From JAUIAS01 sp030425395 (GTDB taxonomy: Bacteria > Pseudomonadota > Alphaproteobacteria > Rhodobacterales > Rhodobacteraceae), in assembly GCA_043553855.1 (NCBI GenBank), contig CP121336.1, positions 3,286,001 to 3,350,000 of the forward strand: a stretch of 64,000 nt of DNA, given 5' to 3'. Shown here piece after piece: positions 50,270 through 59,601 of this stretch. How positions within the stretch are numbered: the first letter of the stretch is position 1; every line of letters begins with the position of its first letter. The translations under genes and the position numbers were made by a program. Under the pieces are notes generated by a model that made no database searches, was not told where the DNA came from, and saw only the letters and a list, made by a program, of their open reading frames with translations.

Positions 50270-52082
50270 GGCCAGCGCTGAGCCCGGCCAGTGGCGCACC
50301 AGCCGCGCCGAATACCAGCGCGGGATCATGGACGCGATCTCTGATGCCAGCGTCGAGACGGTGGTTGTTATGTCATCTGCCCAGACGGGCAAGACCGAAA
50401 CCCAACTCTGCTGTGTGGGCTACCACATCGACCAGGACCCAGCACCGATCATGGTGGTGATGCCGACGGAGCGGGATGCGGAAACCTGGTCGAAAGACCG
50501 TTTCTCGCCGATGGCGCGGGACACCCCGTGTCTGCAGGACAAGATTGCCAATCCAAAATCCCGGGATGGCAACAATAAGATCCTGCACAAGCGGTTCCCG
50601 GGCGGGCATCTGACCATCGTGGGGGCCAACGCGCCTTCTGGTCTGGCAAGCCGGCCGATCCGGCTGCTGCTGTGCGACGAGGTCGATCGTTATCCGTTCA
50701 GCGCAGGCGCTGAGGGCGACCCGGTCAACCTCGCGCGCAAGCGGACGGTGACATTCTGGAACCGCAAGATCGTGCTGGTCTCGACGCCCACGAACAAGGG
50801 GGCGAGCCGGATCGAGACGGCGTTTGAGGAAAGCGATCAGCGCCGGTTCTGGGTGCCATGCCCGGAGTGTGGGGCTGAACAGATCCTGATGTGGGCGCAA
50901 GTCAAATGGGACAAAGGTGAGGACGGCAGCCACAAGCCGGACACGGCGCGCTACCATTGTTCCGAATGTGACGCCGCTTGGACAGATGAGGTCCGCTGGT
51001 CGGCGGTCTCCAAAGGGCACTGGGTGGCAGAACAGCCCTTTGAAGGCACTGCCGGGTTCCATCTCAACGAGATCTATTCGCCCTGGGTCCGGTTGGCGGC
51101 GATGGTGAAGACCTTCCTGTCGGCGCGGGCCGGCGGGGACGATATGATGAAGACATTCGTCAACACCTCGCTGGGCGAGACCTGGATGGAAAGCGGCGAA
51201 GCGCCGGATTGGCAGCGCCTGCAGGGGCAGAAGGAAGAATGGAAACCCGGCACGGTGCCAGCGGGCGGTCTGTTCCTGACCGCAGGTGCCGATGTGCAAA
51301 AAGACCGGATTGAGGTTGATGTCTGGGCTTGGGGCAGGGGGCTGCAAAGTTGGCTCATTGATCACATTGTCATTGAGGGAGGCCCCGGGGATCCCGCGTG
51401 CTGGCAGAGCCTCAGCGGACTTCTGGGCCGGACATGGCATCACGCCAGCGGCCAGCACCTCGCAATCGCCAAACTGGCGATCGACACGGGCTACGAGACC
51501 AGTGCGGTCTATGCCTGGGCGCGTCAGGTGGGCTTTGGGCAGGTGGCCCCGGTGAAGGGTCTCGAGGGGTTTAACCGCGCGAGCCCGGTGACAGGGCCGA
51601 CCTTTGTGGATGCCACCATCGGCGGCAAGCGCCTGCGGCGCGGTGCGCGGCTGTGGTCTGTGGCAACCTCGACGTTCAAAGCCGAGACCTATCGCTTTCT
51701 GCGTCAGGACAGGCCGACGCCTGAGGAGATAATAACGGGCGCATCGTTCCCGGCAGGCTCGGTGCATCTGCCATCATGGGCGGACAGCGAATGGCTCAAG
51801 CAACTGACAGCGGAACAGCTGGTCACGGTGAAAAACAAGCGGGGCTTTGCAAAGCTGGAATGGCAAAAGCTGCGCGAGCGTAACGAGGCGCTGGACTGCC
51901 GGGTTTATGCGCGGGCTGCCGTGTGGATTGCGGGTGCGGACCGCTGGTCTGACGCACGCTGGACCGAGTTGGAGCGGCAGCTTGCGGTCGAAGCTAGCGG
52001 ATCTGCGGGTGAAGCGATCGCAAAACCAACGCCGCGTGCGTCGGCGCGTAGGCGGACGATGCGTTCAAACTACATGGGGTGA
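50184..52082 (+). CDS. Terminase large subunit (GpA family)
   Basis: This 632-residue protein has the packaging ATPase with VMSSAQTGKTETQL (Walker A-type, near residue 85) and LLLCDEVDRYP (Walker B). A zinc-ribbon-like CPECGAE...YHCSECDAAW follows, then a C-terminal nuclease domain with AGADVQKDRIEVDVWAWG and AIDTGYETSAVYAW. It cuts concatemers and drives DNA into the head. I place the start at GTG 50184 because the typical N-terminus AKALAVLKPPPDLTISDWAD begins there. The frame is open to an ATG at 50091, but that part looks like a shadow of the small-subunit gene. Confidence 0.9.
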   Translation: MAKALAVLKPPPDLTISDWADQNRRLSSEASAEPGQWRTSRAEYQRGIMDAISDASVETVVVMSSAQTGKTETQLCCVGYHIDQDPAPIMVVMPTERDAETWSKDRFSPMARDTPCLQDKIANPKSRDGNNKILHKRFPGGHLTIVGANAPSGLASRPIRLLLCDEVDRYPFSAGAEGDPVNLARKRTVTFWNRKIVLVSTPTNKGASRIETAFEESDQRRFWVPCPECGAEQILMWAQVKWDKGEDGSHKPDTARYHCSECDAAWTDEVRWSAVSKGHWVAEQPFEGTAGFHLNEIYSPWVRLAAMVKTFLSARAGGDDMMKTFVNTSLGETWMESGEAPDWQRLQGQKEEWKPGTVPAGGLFLTAGADVQKDRIEVDVWAWGRGLQSWLIDHIVIEGGPGDPACWQSLSGLLGRTWHHASGQHLAIAKLAIDTGYETSAVYAWARQVGFGQVAPVKGLEGFNRASPVTGPTFVDATIGGKRLRRGARLWSVATSTFKAETYRFLRQDRPTPEEIITGASFPAGSVHLPSWADSEWLKQLTAEQLVTVKNKRGFAKLEWQKLRERNEALDCRVYARAAVWIAGADRWSDARWTELERQLAVEASGSAGEAIAKPTPRASARRRTMRSNYMG

Positions 52083-52085
52083 CCA

Positions 52086-52301
52086 ATGTCGACAACCTCA
52101 GACCTGCGCGCCCGCCGCGAGGCTCTCTCAGCTCAACGTTCCTCTGGCGTGGCGCGGGTCAGCTACGACGGCAAGACCGTGGATTACCGCTCTGTGGCGG
52201 AGATCGACCGGGCCATCGAGGCGTTGGACCGCGAGATCGCAGCGGCCGAGGGGCGGCGCATTGTGCGGCAGGTGCGTATCACCACATCCAAGGGGCTGTG
52301 A
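52086..52301 (+). CDS. gpW-like head-tail joining protein
   Basis: This 71-residue protein has the gpW pattern: LRARREALSAQRSSGVARVS YDGKTVDYRSVAEIDRAIEA, then a helix and RQVRITTSKGL at the end. gpW closes the packaged head and lies between the terminase and portal genes in lambda-type phages, as here. Confidence 0.88.
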   Translation: MSTTSDLRARREALSAQRSSGVARVSYDGKTVDYRSVAEIDRAIEALDREIAAAEGRRIVRQVRITTSKGL

Positions 52302-52304
52302 TCC

Positions 52305-53804
52305 ATGGGCCTGTTCGACAAGTTTCGCCGCCCAACCCCAGGCGGTCCCGCTGCCGTGCGTGCCCGTCTTGAAGGCGCGATGTCCAAACGCCGGTTGCGC
52401 GGTTGGAACCCGCCTCTGGAAAACATCAACGCGCTTGTGGCTTCGGGTGGCCCTAGGCTGCTGGCCCGTGCCCGTGAACTGGTGGTTACCAACGGTTACG
52501 CTGCGAATGCCTGCGAGGCCTTTGCCTCCAATATGGTGGGGGATGGCATCAAGCCCTCGTCGCTGATTGAAGATGCGGCATTACGCGATCAGGTCCAGCG
52601 GCTCTGGCTGGCGTGGACCGACGAGGCGGACGCCGACGGGCTGACCGATTTCTACGGGCTGCAGGCGATGGTGGCCCGGGAGATGTTCGTCGCGGGTGAA
52701 TGCTTCGTGCGGATGCGCCCCCGGCGGGCCGAAGATGGTCTGCTGGTGCCGCTACAGATGCAGCTGCTGCAATCGGAAATGCTGCCCTTTGAGAAGACCG
52801 AGACTGCCCCGAATGGCAACCGCATCCGCTGCGGTATCGAGTTCGACCTGATCGGGCGGCGCGTGGCCTATCACTTCCGCCGCAGCCACCCGGGCGACAG
52901 TACGGATCAGCGCGTCGCAATACCGCAAACCGTGCGTGTTCTGGCCGAGGACGTGCTGCATATCTATCGCCCCATAGATGCCGGACAAATCCGGGGCTTG
53001 CCGCATGTCGCGCCCGCGATGGTGCGGCTGTTCTTGCTCGATCAGTACGACGATGCGGAACTCGACCGCAAGAAAACCGCAGCGATGTTCGCAGGCTTCA
53101 TCACCAAGACAGCACCAGAAGACCCGATGATGGGCGAGAGCGAGGCGGATCTGGACGGGGCGGCCATTGCCAGCCTTGAGCCCGGCACGATGCAGGTGCT
53201 GCTGCCGGGCGAGGACGTGACCTTCTCAAGCCCTGCCGATGTCGGCGGCGGCTATGAGGCGTTCCAGTACCGCACACTACTGGCGGTGTCGGCCTCACTG
53301 GGGCTGCCGTATCATCTGGTCACTGGCGATGTGCGCCAGGCCAACTATTCGAGCCTGCGCGCAGAGCTGGTCGAATTCCGCCGCCGCGTGCAGCAATTGC
53401 AGCACGGGGTGATTGCGCATCAGCTCTGCCGCCCGATCTGGGCGCGTTGGCTGGAGACGGCACACCTGGCGGGGCGGCTGGATCTGCCTGATCCGGTAGC
53501 TGCGCGCATGGTGCAGTGGATCCCGCCCCGCTGGGACTGGGTCGATCCGCTGAAAGACATCCAGGCGCAGGTGCTGGCGATGGAAGCGGGCATCACCTCG
53601 CGGCGCAAGGTGGTCGAAGCCACCGGCTATGATGTCGAAGAGGTCGACCGCGAAAATGCGGCCGATGCCGCACGGACAAAGCAGTTGGGGCTCGTGTACA
53701 GAACCAGCGCCGGGGAGACGCAAGGCGCGCGTGCGACACCGAGCCAGACGCCGGAACCAGATGACAAAGGCGACGGGTCCGCCGCTCAATCCAAACAGGA
53801 GTGA
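52305..53804 (+). CDS. Portal protein (lambda family)
   Basis: This 499-residue protein fits the lambda portal family: LRGWNPPLENINALVASGGP, ARELVVTNGYAANACEAFAS NMVGDGIKP, then HIYRPIDAGQIRGLPHVAPA, LEPGTMQVLLPGEDVTFSSP and PANYSSLRAEL-type QANYSSLRAELVEFRRRVQQ. The portal forms the dodecameric gate for DNA at one vertex. The C-terminal 60 residues are polar. It starts 3 nt after the gpW gene and is followed by the maturation protease. Confidence 0.93.
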   Translation: MGLFDKFRRPTPGGPAAVRARLEGAMSKRRLRGWNPPLENINALVASGGPRLLARARELVVTNGYAANACEAFASNMVGDGIKPSSLIEDAALRDQVQRLWLAWTDEADADGLTDFYGLQAMVAREMFVAGECFVRMRPRRAEDGLLVPLQMQLLQSEMLPFEKTETAPNGNRIRCGIEFDLIGRRVAYHFRRSHPGDSTDQRVAIPQTVRVLAEDVLHIYRPIDAGQIRGLPHVAPAMVRLFLLDQYDDAELDRKKTAAMFAGFITKTAPEDPMMGESEADLDGAAIASLEPGTMQVLLPGEDVTFSSPADVGGGYEAFQYRTLLAVSASLGLPYHLVTGDVRQANYSSLRAELVEFRRRVQQLQHGVIAHQLCRPIWARWLETAHLAGRLDLPDPVAARMVQWIPPRWDWVDPLKDIQAQVLAMEAGITSRRKVVEATGYDVEEVDRENAADAARTKQLGLVYRTSAGETQGARATPSQTPEPDDKGDGSAAQSKQE

Positions 53805-53808
53805 CACC

Positions 53809-54747
53809 ATGAACAGTTGGTACACGATCCGTGCCCACGCTTCGGGCGCGGAAGTGCTGATCTATGACGAAATCGGCGCTTACGGCGTTTCCGCCAAAGG
53901 GTTTCTGGCCGAGCTGGGCGCACTGCCGGACAGTATGCCGATTGATCTGCGCCTCAACAGCCCCGGCGGCTCGGTCTTCGATGCGGTGGCGATCTACAAC
54001 GCGCTGAAGCGTCACGACGGCAAAGTGACCGTGACCATTGACGGCATCGCGGCCTCGGCCGCTTCCTATGTGGCGATGGCAGCCGATGAAATCGTCATGC
54101 CCGAGAACGCCTTCCTGATGATCCACGATCCCTCGGGGCTGGTGATGGGAACCGCGGGCGACATGCGTGACATGGCCGAGGCGCTCGACAAGATCGCCGG
54201 CAGCCTGATCAAGGGCTACGCCGCCAAGTCCGGCAAACCCGACGACGAGATCGCCACGCTGATGGCGGCCGAGACCTGGTTCGATGCCGCAGAGGCCGTG
54301 GAGGCAGGCTTTGCCGACCGGATCGCCGAGCCGGTGCGCATCGCGGCGCGCTTCGACATTGGCTCCTTCCGAAATGCACCCCCGCTTCTGGTCGAGGCGG
54401 TGCAGGACAAAACGGTGGCGCTCGAAGAGCTCGAGCCCGCCGCGGATGCGACAGTCGACGAACCGCCATCTCCACCCGATGCACCGGATCCGGAAGCGAT
54501 CCGTGCCGAGACAATGGCCCATGCCAGGGCCGTCGTCGACCTCTGCCGTCTCGCGGGCCAGCCTCAGATGGCGGCCGGTTTCCTCGAGAAGGAGGCGAGC
54601 CTCGACGCAGTCCGTGCGGCTCTGATCGAGGCGCGTGCAAAATCCGATCCCGACATTTCCGCCAACCATCCGCAGCCCGGGCCGGGCCCGGCTGCCAAGC
54701 CATGGGGCGATGTCATCGCCCGCACCTTCAAGCGCAAAGGACAGTGA
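53809..54747 (+). CDS. ClpP-like head maturation protease
   Basis: This 312-residue protein has a ClpP/S14-type fold: IDLRLNSPGGSVFDAVAIYN, catalytic Ser in DGIAASAASYVAMAADE, catalytic His in AFLMIHDPSGLVMG, and later ETWFDAAEAVEAGFADRI. A C-terminal extension of about 110 residues (Pro/Asp-rich, then helical LCRLAGQPQMAAGFLEKEAS) probably acts as internal scaffold. It processes the prohead. ATG 53809 follows AGGAGTGACACC. An upstream in-frame region belongs to the portal gene. Confidence 0.92.
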   Translation: MNSWYTIRAHASGAEVLIYDEIGAYGVSAKGFLAELGALPDSMPIDLRLNSPGGSVFDAVAIYNALKRHDGKVTVTIDGIAASAASYVAMAADEIVMPENAFLMIHDPSGLVMGTAGDMRDMAEALDKIAGSLIKGYAAKSGKPDDEIATLMAAETWFDAAEAVEAGFADRIAEPVRIAARFDIGSFRNAPPLLVEAVQDKTVALEELEPAADATVDEPPSPPDAPDPEAIRAETMAHARAVVDLCRLAGQPQMAAGFLEKEASLDAVRAALIEARAKSDPDISANHPQPGPGPAAKPWGDVIARTFKRKGQ

Positions 54748-54750
54748 CAC

Positions 54751-55116
54751 ATGCCCACACTCTCTGAAACGACCCATCCCGGAGGCTTTCTCGTCTGGGA
54801 GGCCTTCCGCGACTACACCCGCGAGGTCGTGACCATCGCCGCCGGCGACCTTGCGCCCGGCACCGTGCTGGGCCGGATCACCGCCTCCGGAAAATACGCC
54901 ACCCACGATCCCGGTGCCACCGATGGAACCGAGACTGCCGTTGCCGTGCTCTGGGGCAAGGTCGATGCCACCGGTGGTGATGTCGAAGCGGTCGCGCTCA
55001 TTCGCGGCCCCGCCATCGTCAACCGCCACGACCTCGTCTTCACGGGCACCCCGACCCAACCTGAAATCGACTCTGCCCATGCTGCGCTGCTGGCGGCGGG
55101 CATTCTCGTCCGCTGA
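54751..55116 (+). CDS. Head decoration protein (gpD-like)
   Basis: This 121-residue protein has the gpD pattern: FLVWEAFRDYTREVVTIAAG, APGTVLGRITASGKYATHDP and the end VIVNRHDLVF-type AIVNRHDLVFTGTPTQPEID. gpD trimers stabilise the expanded capsid. It lies between protease and major capsid genes, as in lambda. Confidence 0.9.
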   Translation: MPTLSETTHPGGFLVWEAFRDYTREVVTIAAGDLAPGTVLGRITASGKYATHDPGATDGTETAVAVLWGKVDATGGDVEAVALIRGPAIVNRHDLVFTGTPTQPEIDSAHAALLAAGILVR

Positions 55117-55143
55117 TCCCAGTCCAAGTGAAAGGAAAAACCG

Positions 55144-56157
55144 ATGGCCACCATGGACATCTTCGACGCCGATGCCTTTTCGGTCATCGAACTTACCCGC
55201 GCGCTGGAAAACATCCCGTTCAAGCCGGCGCTTCTCTCCAGCTCGAACCTCTTCTCGCCCCGCGGCGTGCGCTCCCGCACCGTAGTGATCGAAAGCCGTG
55301 ACGGGACGCTGTCGCTGATCCCGTTCTCCGAACGCGGCTCGGCCTACGAGCAGCAGGTTCCCGAGCGGCGCGACATGCGCGCTTTCGTCTGCCGCCAGTT
55401 CAAGAAGCAGGATGTGCTCTGGGCTTCGGAAATCCAGTCGGTGCGCGACTTCGGTTCGGAAAACGCCACCCAGCAGGTGCAGAGCGAGGTTGCTCACCGG
55501 CTGCGGCGACTGCGCCAAGATGCCGAGGCGACCTTCGAGTACCACTTCCTCAATGGCATACAGGGGATCGTGAAGGATCCCAAGGACGGCGCCACAGTGA
55601 TCGACTACGCCGCCGAGTTCGGGATCACTCCTGCAGCCGAGATCGATTTCGACCTCGACAATTCCTCACCAGCCTCGGGCGCGCTGCGCAAACGGTGCCA
55701 GGCTCTGATCGAGAGCGTCGAGGAAAACCTCGGCGGGCTTGCCGCTGGCGCCGTGCAGGTGCGTGCCGAGTGCGGTTCGGGATTCTTCGCCGATCTCGTC
55801 GCCCACAAGGAAGTCCGCGAGACCTATCTCAATACCGCCGCGGCGGCTGATCTGCGTGGGCGCGTCGCCGACGAAGTCAGTTTCGGCGGCATCACCTTCC
55901 GGCGCTACCGGGGCAGCTCCGCCTTTGGCGTGCCGACCGACAAGGCGTATTTCTACCCCGAAGGCGTCGAGGGCCTCTTCGAAATCTACCACGCCCCGGC
56001 CGATACCTTCGAGACCGTCAACACCCTCGGCTTGCCGCTCTATGCACGCACCATCCCGGACCGGGATCGCGATGAATGGGTGCGGCTCGAGATCGAGAGC
56101 AATCCGCTGCCGATCTGCACCCGACCGCAGGTGCTGCGGAGCGCAAGGCGGACCTGA
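55144..56157 (+). CDS. Major capsid protein (gpE family)
   Basis: This 337-residue protein has the gpE fold signatures: FKPALLSSSNLFSPRGVRSR, VVIESRDGTLSLIPFSERGS, the E-loop-like RRDMRAFVCRQFKKQDVLWA SEIQ, and in the A domain VRAECGSGFFADLVAHKEVR and TFRRYRG. It builds the icosahedral head. AAAGGAAAAA lies before the ATG. The next start overlaps its stop (TGATG). Confidence 0.93.
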   Translation: MATMDIFDADAFSVIELTRALENIPFKPALLSSSNLFSPRGVRSRTVVIESRDGTLSLIPFSERGSAYEQQVPERRDMRAFVCRQFKKQDVLWASEIQSVRDFGSENATQQVQSEVAHRLRRLRQDAEATFEYHFLNGIQGIVKDPKDGATVIDYAAEFGITPAAEIDFDLDNSSPASGALRKRCQALIESVEENLGGLAAGAVQVRAECGSGFFADLVAHKEVRETYLNTAAAADLRGRVADEVSFGGITFRRYRGSSAFGVPTDKAYFYPEGVEGLFEIYHAPADTFETVNTLGLPLYARTIPDRDRDEWVRLEIESNPLPICTRPQVLRSARRT

Positions 56158-56468
56158 TGACTGCGCTGGCAGCCGCTGTTGAGGCGCTCTTCGTCGATCC
56201 CAATATCTCGGTCGAAATCTGGCATAGGGATATGGAGGGACGGTTCACGAAGGCGCGCGGCATTCTGCGCCGCCCTGATGAGATCACCTCGTTTGGGGCA
56301 GCGCGACTTGTCTCGCAGACAGCGCACCTGGATGTGCGCGTAGTGGATATTCCCAGTCCGCGTCCGGATGAACAAATCCTGATTGGCGAGGAGACCTTCC
56401 TGATCCAGGGCGAACCACGTCGTGATCGGGAGCGTTTGGTTTGGACCTTGGAGCTTGCACCTGCATGA
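56157..56468 (+). CDS. Head-tail adaptor (gpFII-like)
   Basis: This 103-residue protein has a helix ALAAAVEALFVDPNISVEIW, then strands GILRRPDEITSFGAARLVSQ and VRVVDIPSPRPDEQILIGEE, and the end RERLVWTLELAPA. Size and place directly after the capsid gene fit the small head-tail joining protein of lambda FII type. It is coupled to genes on both sides. Confidence 0.75.
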   Translation: MTALAAAVEALFVDPNISVEIWHRDMEGRFTKARGILRRPDEITSFGAARLVSQTAHLDVRVVDIPSPRPDEQILIGEETFLIQGEPRRDRERLVWTLELAPA

Positions 56469-57094
56469 AACTCGGTCTCGACATCAGCCCTGACCTGGTC
56501 GCGGTCATGGCGGACGAGGTGAAAGCTGGCGAGAAGGCCGTTACCGCTGCTATGCGGGAGGCGGGGGCCGGGCTCAACACCGCTTGGCGCGGCCAGATCG
56601 CGCAAGCGGGGCTCGGCCGACGGCTGGCGAACTCGATCCGGAGTCAGACCTACCCAAGAGCGGGCGAAAGCCTGAATGCTGCGGCGCTTGTCTGGTCGAA
56701 GGCACCGGTCATCGTCGGCGCACATGACACCGGTCGGCTGATCCGCGCGAAAGATGGGTTCTGGCTGGCGATCCCCACGGAAGCGGCTGGAAGGGGCGTC
56801 AGGGGGGGCAGGATCACCCCCGGTGAATGGGAACGGCGACGGGGCTTGCGCCTCCGCTTGGTCTCTCGCCGACGCGGCCCGAGCTTGTTGGTGGCGGACG
56901 GGAGGCTCAACAGTCGCGGCCTGGGCGTGGCATCGCGCTCAAAGACGGGGCGCGGGCGTTCGACTGTCCCGATCTTCCTGCTGGTTCCACAGGTCAAGCT
57001 GCCGAATCGGCTGAACCTCGACCGTGATGCTGAGCGGGCGTATGACAGCGTGCCGGGACTAATCGTCGCGAACTGGTTAGATGTACGCAGCTAA
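56465..57094 (+). CDS. DUF6441-like tail completion protein
   Basis: This 209-residue protein starts MKLGLDISPDLVAVMADEVK, continues with TAAMREAGAGLNTAWRGQIA and LANSIRSQTYPRAGESLNAA, and has the positively charged middle RRRGLRLRLVSRRRG. The pattern and location correspond to DUF6441 proteins that take the place of gpZ-like tail completion proteins. The next gene in a standard tail operon would be the tail terminator, but here an unrelated gene intervenes. Confidence 0.75.
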   Translation: MKLGLDISPDLVAVMADEVKAGEKAVTAAMREAGAGLNTAWRGQIAQAGLGRRLANSIRSQTYPRAGESLNAAALVWSKAPVIVGAHDTGRLIRAKDGFWLAIPTEAAGRGVRGGRITPGEWERRRGLRLRLVSRRRGPSLLVADGRLNSRGLGVASRSKTGRGRSTVPIFLLVPQVKLPNRLNLDRDAERAYDSVPGLIVANWLDVRS

Positions 57095-57242
57095 TGGAAC
57101 TCGTTTTTCGGGCATCGGACAAAGGTAAAAAGTGCAGGATGAGTGGTTCGGCCTAACGAGTACGAACCCCTCTCCGAGCTCTGTTGAATTCAGTCTGCGC
57201 TTGTGGTCCCCTCGTCCGAAATTCGCTTTTGGTGGGGTACCC

Positions 57243-58181
57243 ATGTCAATAGATAGTATTCGAAAAAGAACGTCTTTCGCACCTCAGAAGAAGATTGAAT
57301 GGAAAGACCACGACGGGCAAGGGATCCAAAACTGGATTCATCGCACCGATAAACCTGAAGAGAAATGGATTGAGGAATCAACTGAAACTATTGGGGCTTG
57401 GCGCGACATTTCTCGAAGCGTTTATCTACGATGGGCCATAACAATTAATGCCATGCATGTTTCGGTCGATCATTACAAAAAACTTCCAAGCGACCGTAGA
57501 CTACAAACGGAGACGATACGGGTTCCTAATGGATCTGCTGTCAAGGTGCCTCTGGCCATCTGGACTGGTGAGGAAGCATCCGAAAGATACATGGAGTCGC
57601 GAGAGCTGATAGCAGCCTATGGATTTGCCGACATGTACGGTGTTCTGGAGGATATCACTTTTGAAGCCCATGAGATTTTTTTGCGCCACAATCCTCAGGG
57701 TCTGATCAAGGGTAAGGAGTACCGGGACCTGCGTCGAAAATATGCCAACAGGGATTCCAATCTTGATGCTTGGGAGGTGGCCTGGTCCAAGCGCTTCGAA
57801 GATTGGCGCCGGAAGAAACTGTATGATGGATTGCCGCGAGTGGCGCAGTCGTATTGGACGTCAGCGACGCTCAGAAAGCCATCGACATACGAACATACTG
57901 ACATCACTGACTGGATGGCTACCATCAAGATGTTTGGCGTCTTGCGGAACCATATTACGCACAGCGCACCGAATGTTACGGAGGAGCTGAGCAAAAGTTG
58001 TAAAATCAAAGGGAATATGGAGTTTTCTTTTGAGGAAGGTGATCAGCTTAAAGTTGAACTTTTTCATTTGATGGCAATAGAGTGCTTCATTGATCAGTAT
58101 TTGACCGCCCTGAATATGTCCCTTCTGGAAACGATCTACGGGTATGGGCATTGGGCGAAGCTCGCGAAAAAATACGGATAA
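57243..58181 (+). CDS. HEPN-like cargo (moron) protein
   Basis: This 312-residue, largely helical protein is not part of any tail family. Near residue 235 it has the RX4H motif RNHITH in the helix FGVLRNHITHSAPN, the signature of HEPN nucleases, with the usual Asn after Arg. Earlier helices include YLRWAITINAMHVSVDHYKK and ADMYGVLEDITFEAHEIFLR. The DNA is clearly AT-richer than the phage genes on both sides, so it was acquired separately. I chose ATG 57243 with GGTGGGG 5 nt upstream; a GTG at 57132 is possible. I infer an RNase-type defence or superinfection exclusion role. Without a structure the HEPN assignment is tentative. Confidence 0.65.
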   Translation: MSIDSIRKRTSFAPQKKIEWKDHDGQGIQNWIHRTDKPEEKWIEESTETIGAWRDISRSVYLRWAITINAMHVSVDHYKKLPSDRRLQTETIRVPNGSAVKVPLAIWTGEEASERYMESRELIAAYGFADMYGVLEDITFEAHEIFLRHNPQGLIKGKEYRDLRRKYANRDSNLDAWEVAWSKRFEDWRRKKLYDGLPRVAQSYWTSATLRKPSTYEHTDITDWMATIKMFGVLRNHITHSAPNVTEELSKSCKIKGNMEFSFEEGDQLKVELFHLMAIECFIDQYLTALNMSLLETIYGYGHWAKLAKKYG

Positions 58182-58212
58182 GTTACTTCCCAAGCAGGCA
58201 GTCCAAATACAA

Positions 58213-58635
58213 ATGCCCACCCCACGCGAAACCATCCTGACCGCGCTACACGCACGGCTCTCAATGCTGCCTGTCACCGCATTACGTGGCGAGGTCTTGC
58301 CTGAACGTATCCCGCCCGAAGGGTTGATGATCCTGCGCGACGGCGAGCCGGGTGAGCCGGAGGTGACGCTGTCACCGCTGAGCTACCACTACCAGCACCG
58401 CGCCGAGATAGAGGCGGTCGTGCAAGGAACGAACGACCGTGACGCTGCTTTCGACACACTCTGCGCCAGCATTGGCGCGGTGATCACCGCCGATCGAACA
58501 TTGGACGGCCTTTGCGACTGGGTCGAGGCGGAAGCACCGCAGGCGGTCGATCTGCCTGTTGAAGGTGCGGCAAGCCTGAAGGCGGCCATTATTCCAGTCG
58601 TCCTAAGTTATTCTACGGCTGACCCGCTCAGCTGA
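58213..58635 (+). CDS. Tail terminator-like protein
   Basis: This 140-residue protein starts MPTPRETILTALHARLSMLP, followed by LPERIPPEGLMILRDGEPGE and strands HYQHRAEIEAVVQGTNDRDA, with a helix FDTLCASIGAVITADRTLDG. The order is that of gpU-like tail terminator proteins, which stop tail polymerisation and join head to tail. It lies 31 nt after the HEPN-like gene and 24 nt before the tail tube gene. Confidence 0.75.
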   Translation: MPTPRETILTALHARLSMLPVTALRGEVLPERIPPEGLMILRDGEPGEPEVTLSPLSYHYQHRAEIEAVVQGTNDRDAAFDTLCASIGAVITADRTLDGLCDWVEAEAPQAVDLPVEGAASLKAAIIPVVLSYSTADPLS

Positions 58636-58659
58636 TCCCAACAACCTGAGGAGAACACC

Positions 58660-59601
58660 ATGGCACGAGCCCAAGGGGCGCGGGCGCAGATGGCGCTGGC
58701 GTTCGAGACAAGTTATGGCACGCCGCCTGTGAGCGGCTTTACCAAGATGCCCTTCGCCAGCACGTCACTGGGGGCGGAGCAACCACTGCAGACCTCGGAG
58801 TTGTTGGGCTACGGCCGCGATCCGCAGGCACCGATCAAGGACGCGGTGACGGCGGACGGTGACGTGGTGATCCCGATCGATGCCGAGGCCTTCGGCTTCT
58901 GGTTGAAGGCTGCGTTCGGCACTCCCACGACGACTGGAACTGAAGCACCCTATACCCATGAATTCCGTTCTGGAAACTGGGCGCTGCCGAGCTTCTCGGT
59001 TGAGACCGGCATGCCCGAGGTCCCGCGCTATGCAATGTATTCCGGCTGTATGGTGGACAGCCTAAATTGGCAAATGGCGCGGTCCGGGTTGCTGACGGCC
59101 ACCGCGAGCGTTGTTGCACAAGGCGAGGAAATCGCCGCGAGTACGTCCACTGGAACGCCTGCCAGTATCGCGCTGAAACGTTTCGGCCACTTCAACGGGG
59201 CCATCACGCGGAACGGGGCCAACATCGGTAACGTTGTCTCTGCCGACCTTACCTATGCCAACAATCTCGACCGCATTGAGACCATCCGTGCCGACGGCAA
59301 GATCGACGGGGCGGATCCCTCGATTGCAGCGCTCACGGGCAATGTCGTTGTCCGTTTTGCTGATCAGACGTTGGTGACCCAGGCGATCAATGGCGAGGCC
59401 TGCGAGCTCGAATTCTCCTACACGCTGCCAACGGGCGAGAGCCTGACCGTCACTGCGCATGCCGTTTACTTGCCACGCCAAAGGATTGAGATCTCGGGCC
59501 CACAAGGTGTGCAGGCGGCCTTTGACTGGCAGGCGGCGAGTGATCCGGTTGTGGACCGCATGTGTACCGTCACACTGACCAACGACCGCGAGGATTACTA
59601 A
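58660..59601 (+). CDS. Major tail tube protein
   Basis: This 313-residue protein starts with RAQGARAQMALAFETSYGTP, a typical opening of phage tail tube proteins, and continues with LGYGRDPQAPIKDAVTADGD, FGFWLKAAFGTPTTTG, and a beta-rich core LPSFSVETGMPEVPRYAMYS and FNGAITRNGANIGNVVSADL. The end is Ig-like (FEFSYTLPTGESLTVTAHAV-type segment). It polymerises around the tape measure. The stop overlaps the chaperone start by one base (TAATG). Confidence 0.88.
   Translation: MARAQGARAQMALAFETSYGTPPVSGFTKMPFASTSLGAEQPLQTSELLGYGRDPQAPIKDAVTADGDVVIPIDAEAFGFWLKAAFGTPTTTGTEAPYTHEFRSGNWALPSFSVETGMPEVPRYAMYSGCMVDSLNWQMARSGLLTATASVVAQGEEIAASTSTGTPASIALKRFGHFNGAITRNGANIGNVVSADLTYANNLDRIETIRADGKIDGADPSIAALTGNVVVRFADQTLVTQAINGEACELEFSYTLPTGESLTVTAHAVYLPRQRIEISGPQGVQAAFDWQAASDPVVDRMCTVTLTNDREDY

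Noticed and set aside
53593..55545. 650-codon open frame on the minus strand
   Set aside because: It is the antisense shadow of portal, protease, decoration and capsid genes, whose domains are all recognised on the plus strand. It has no known domain.
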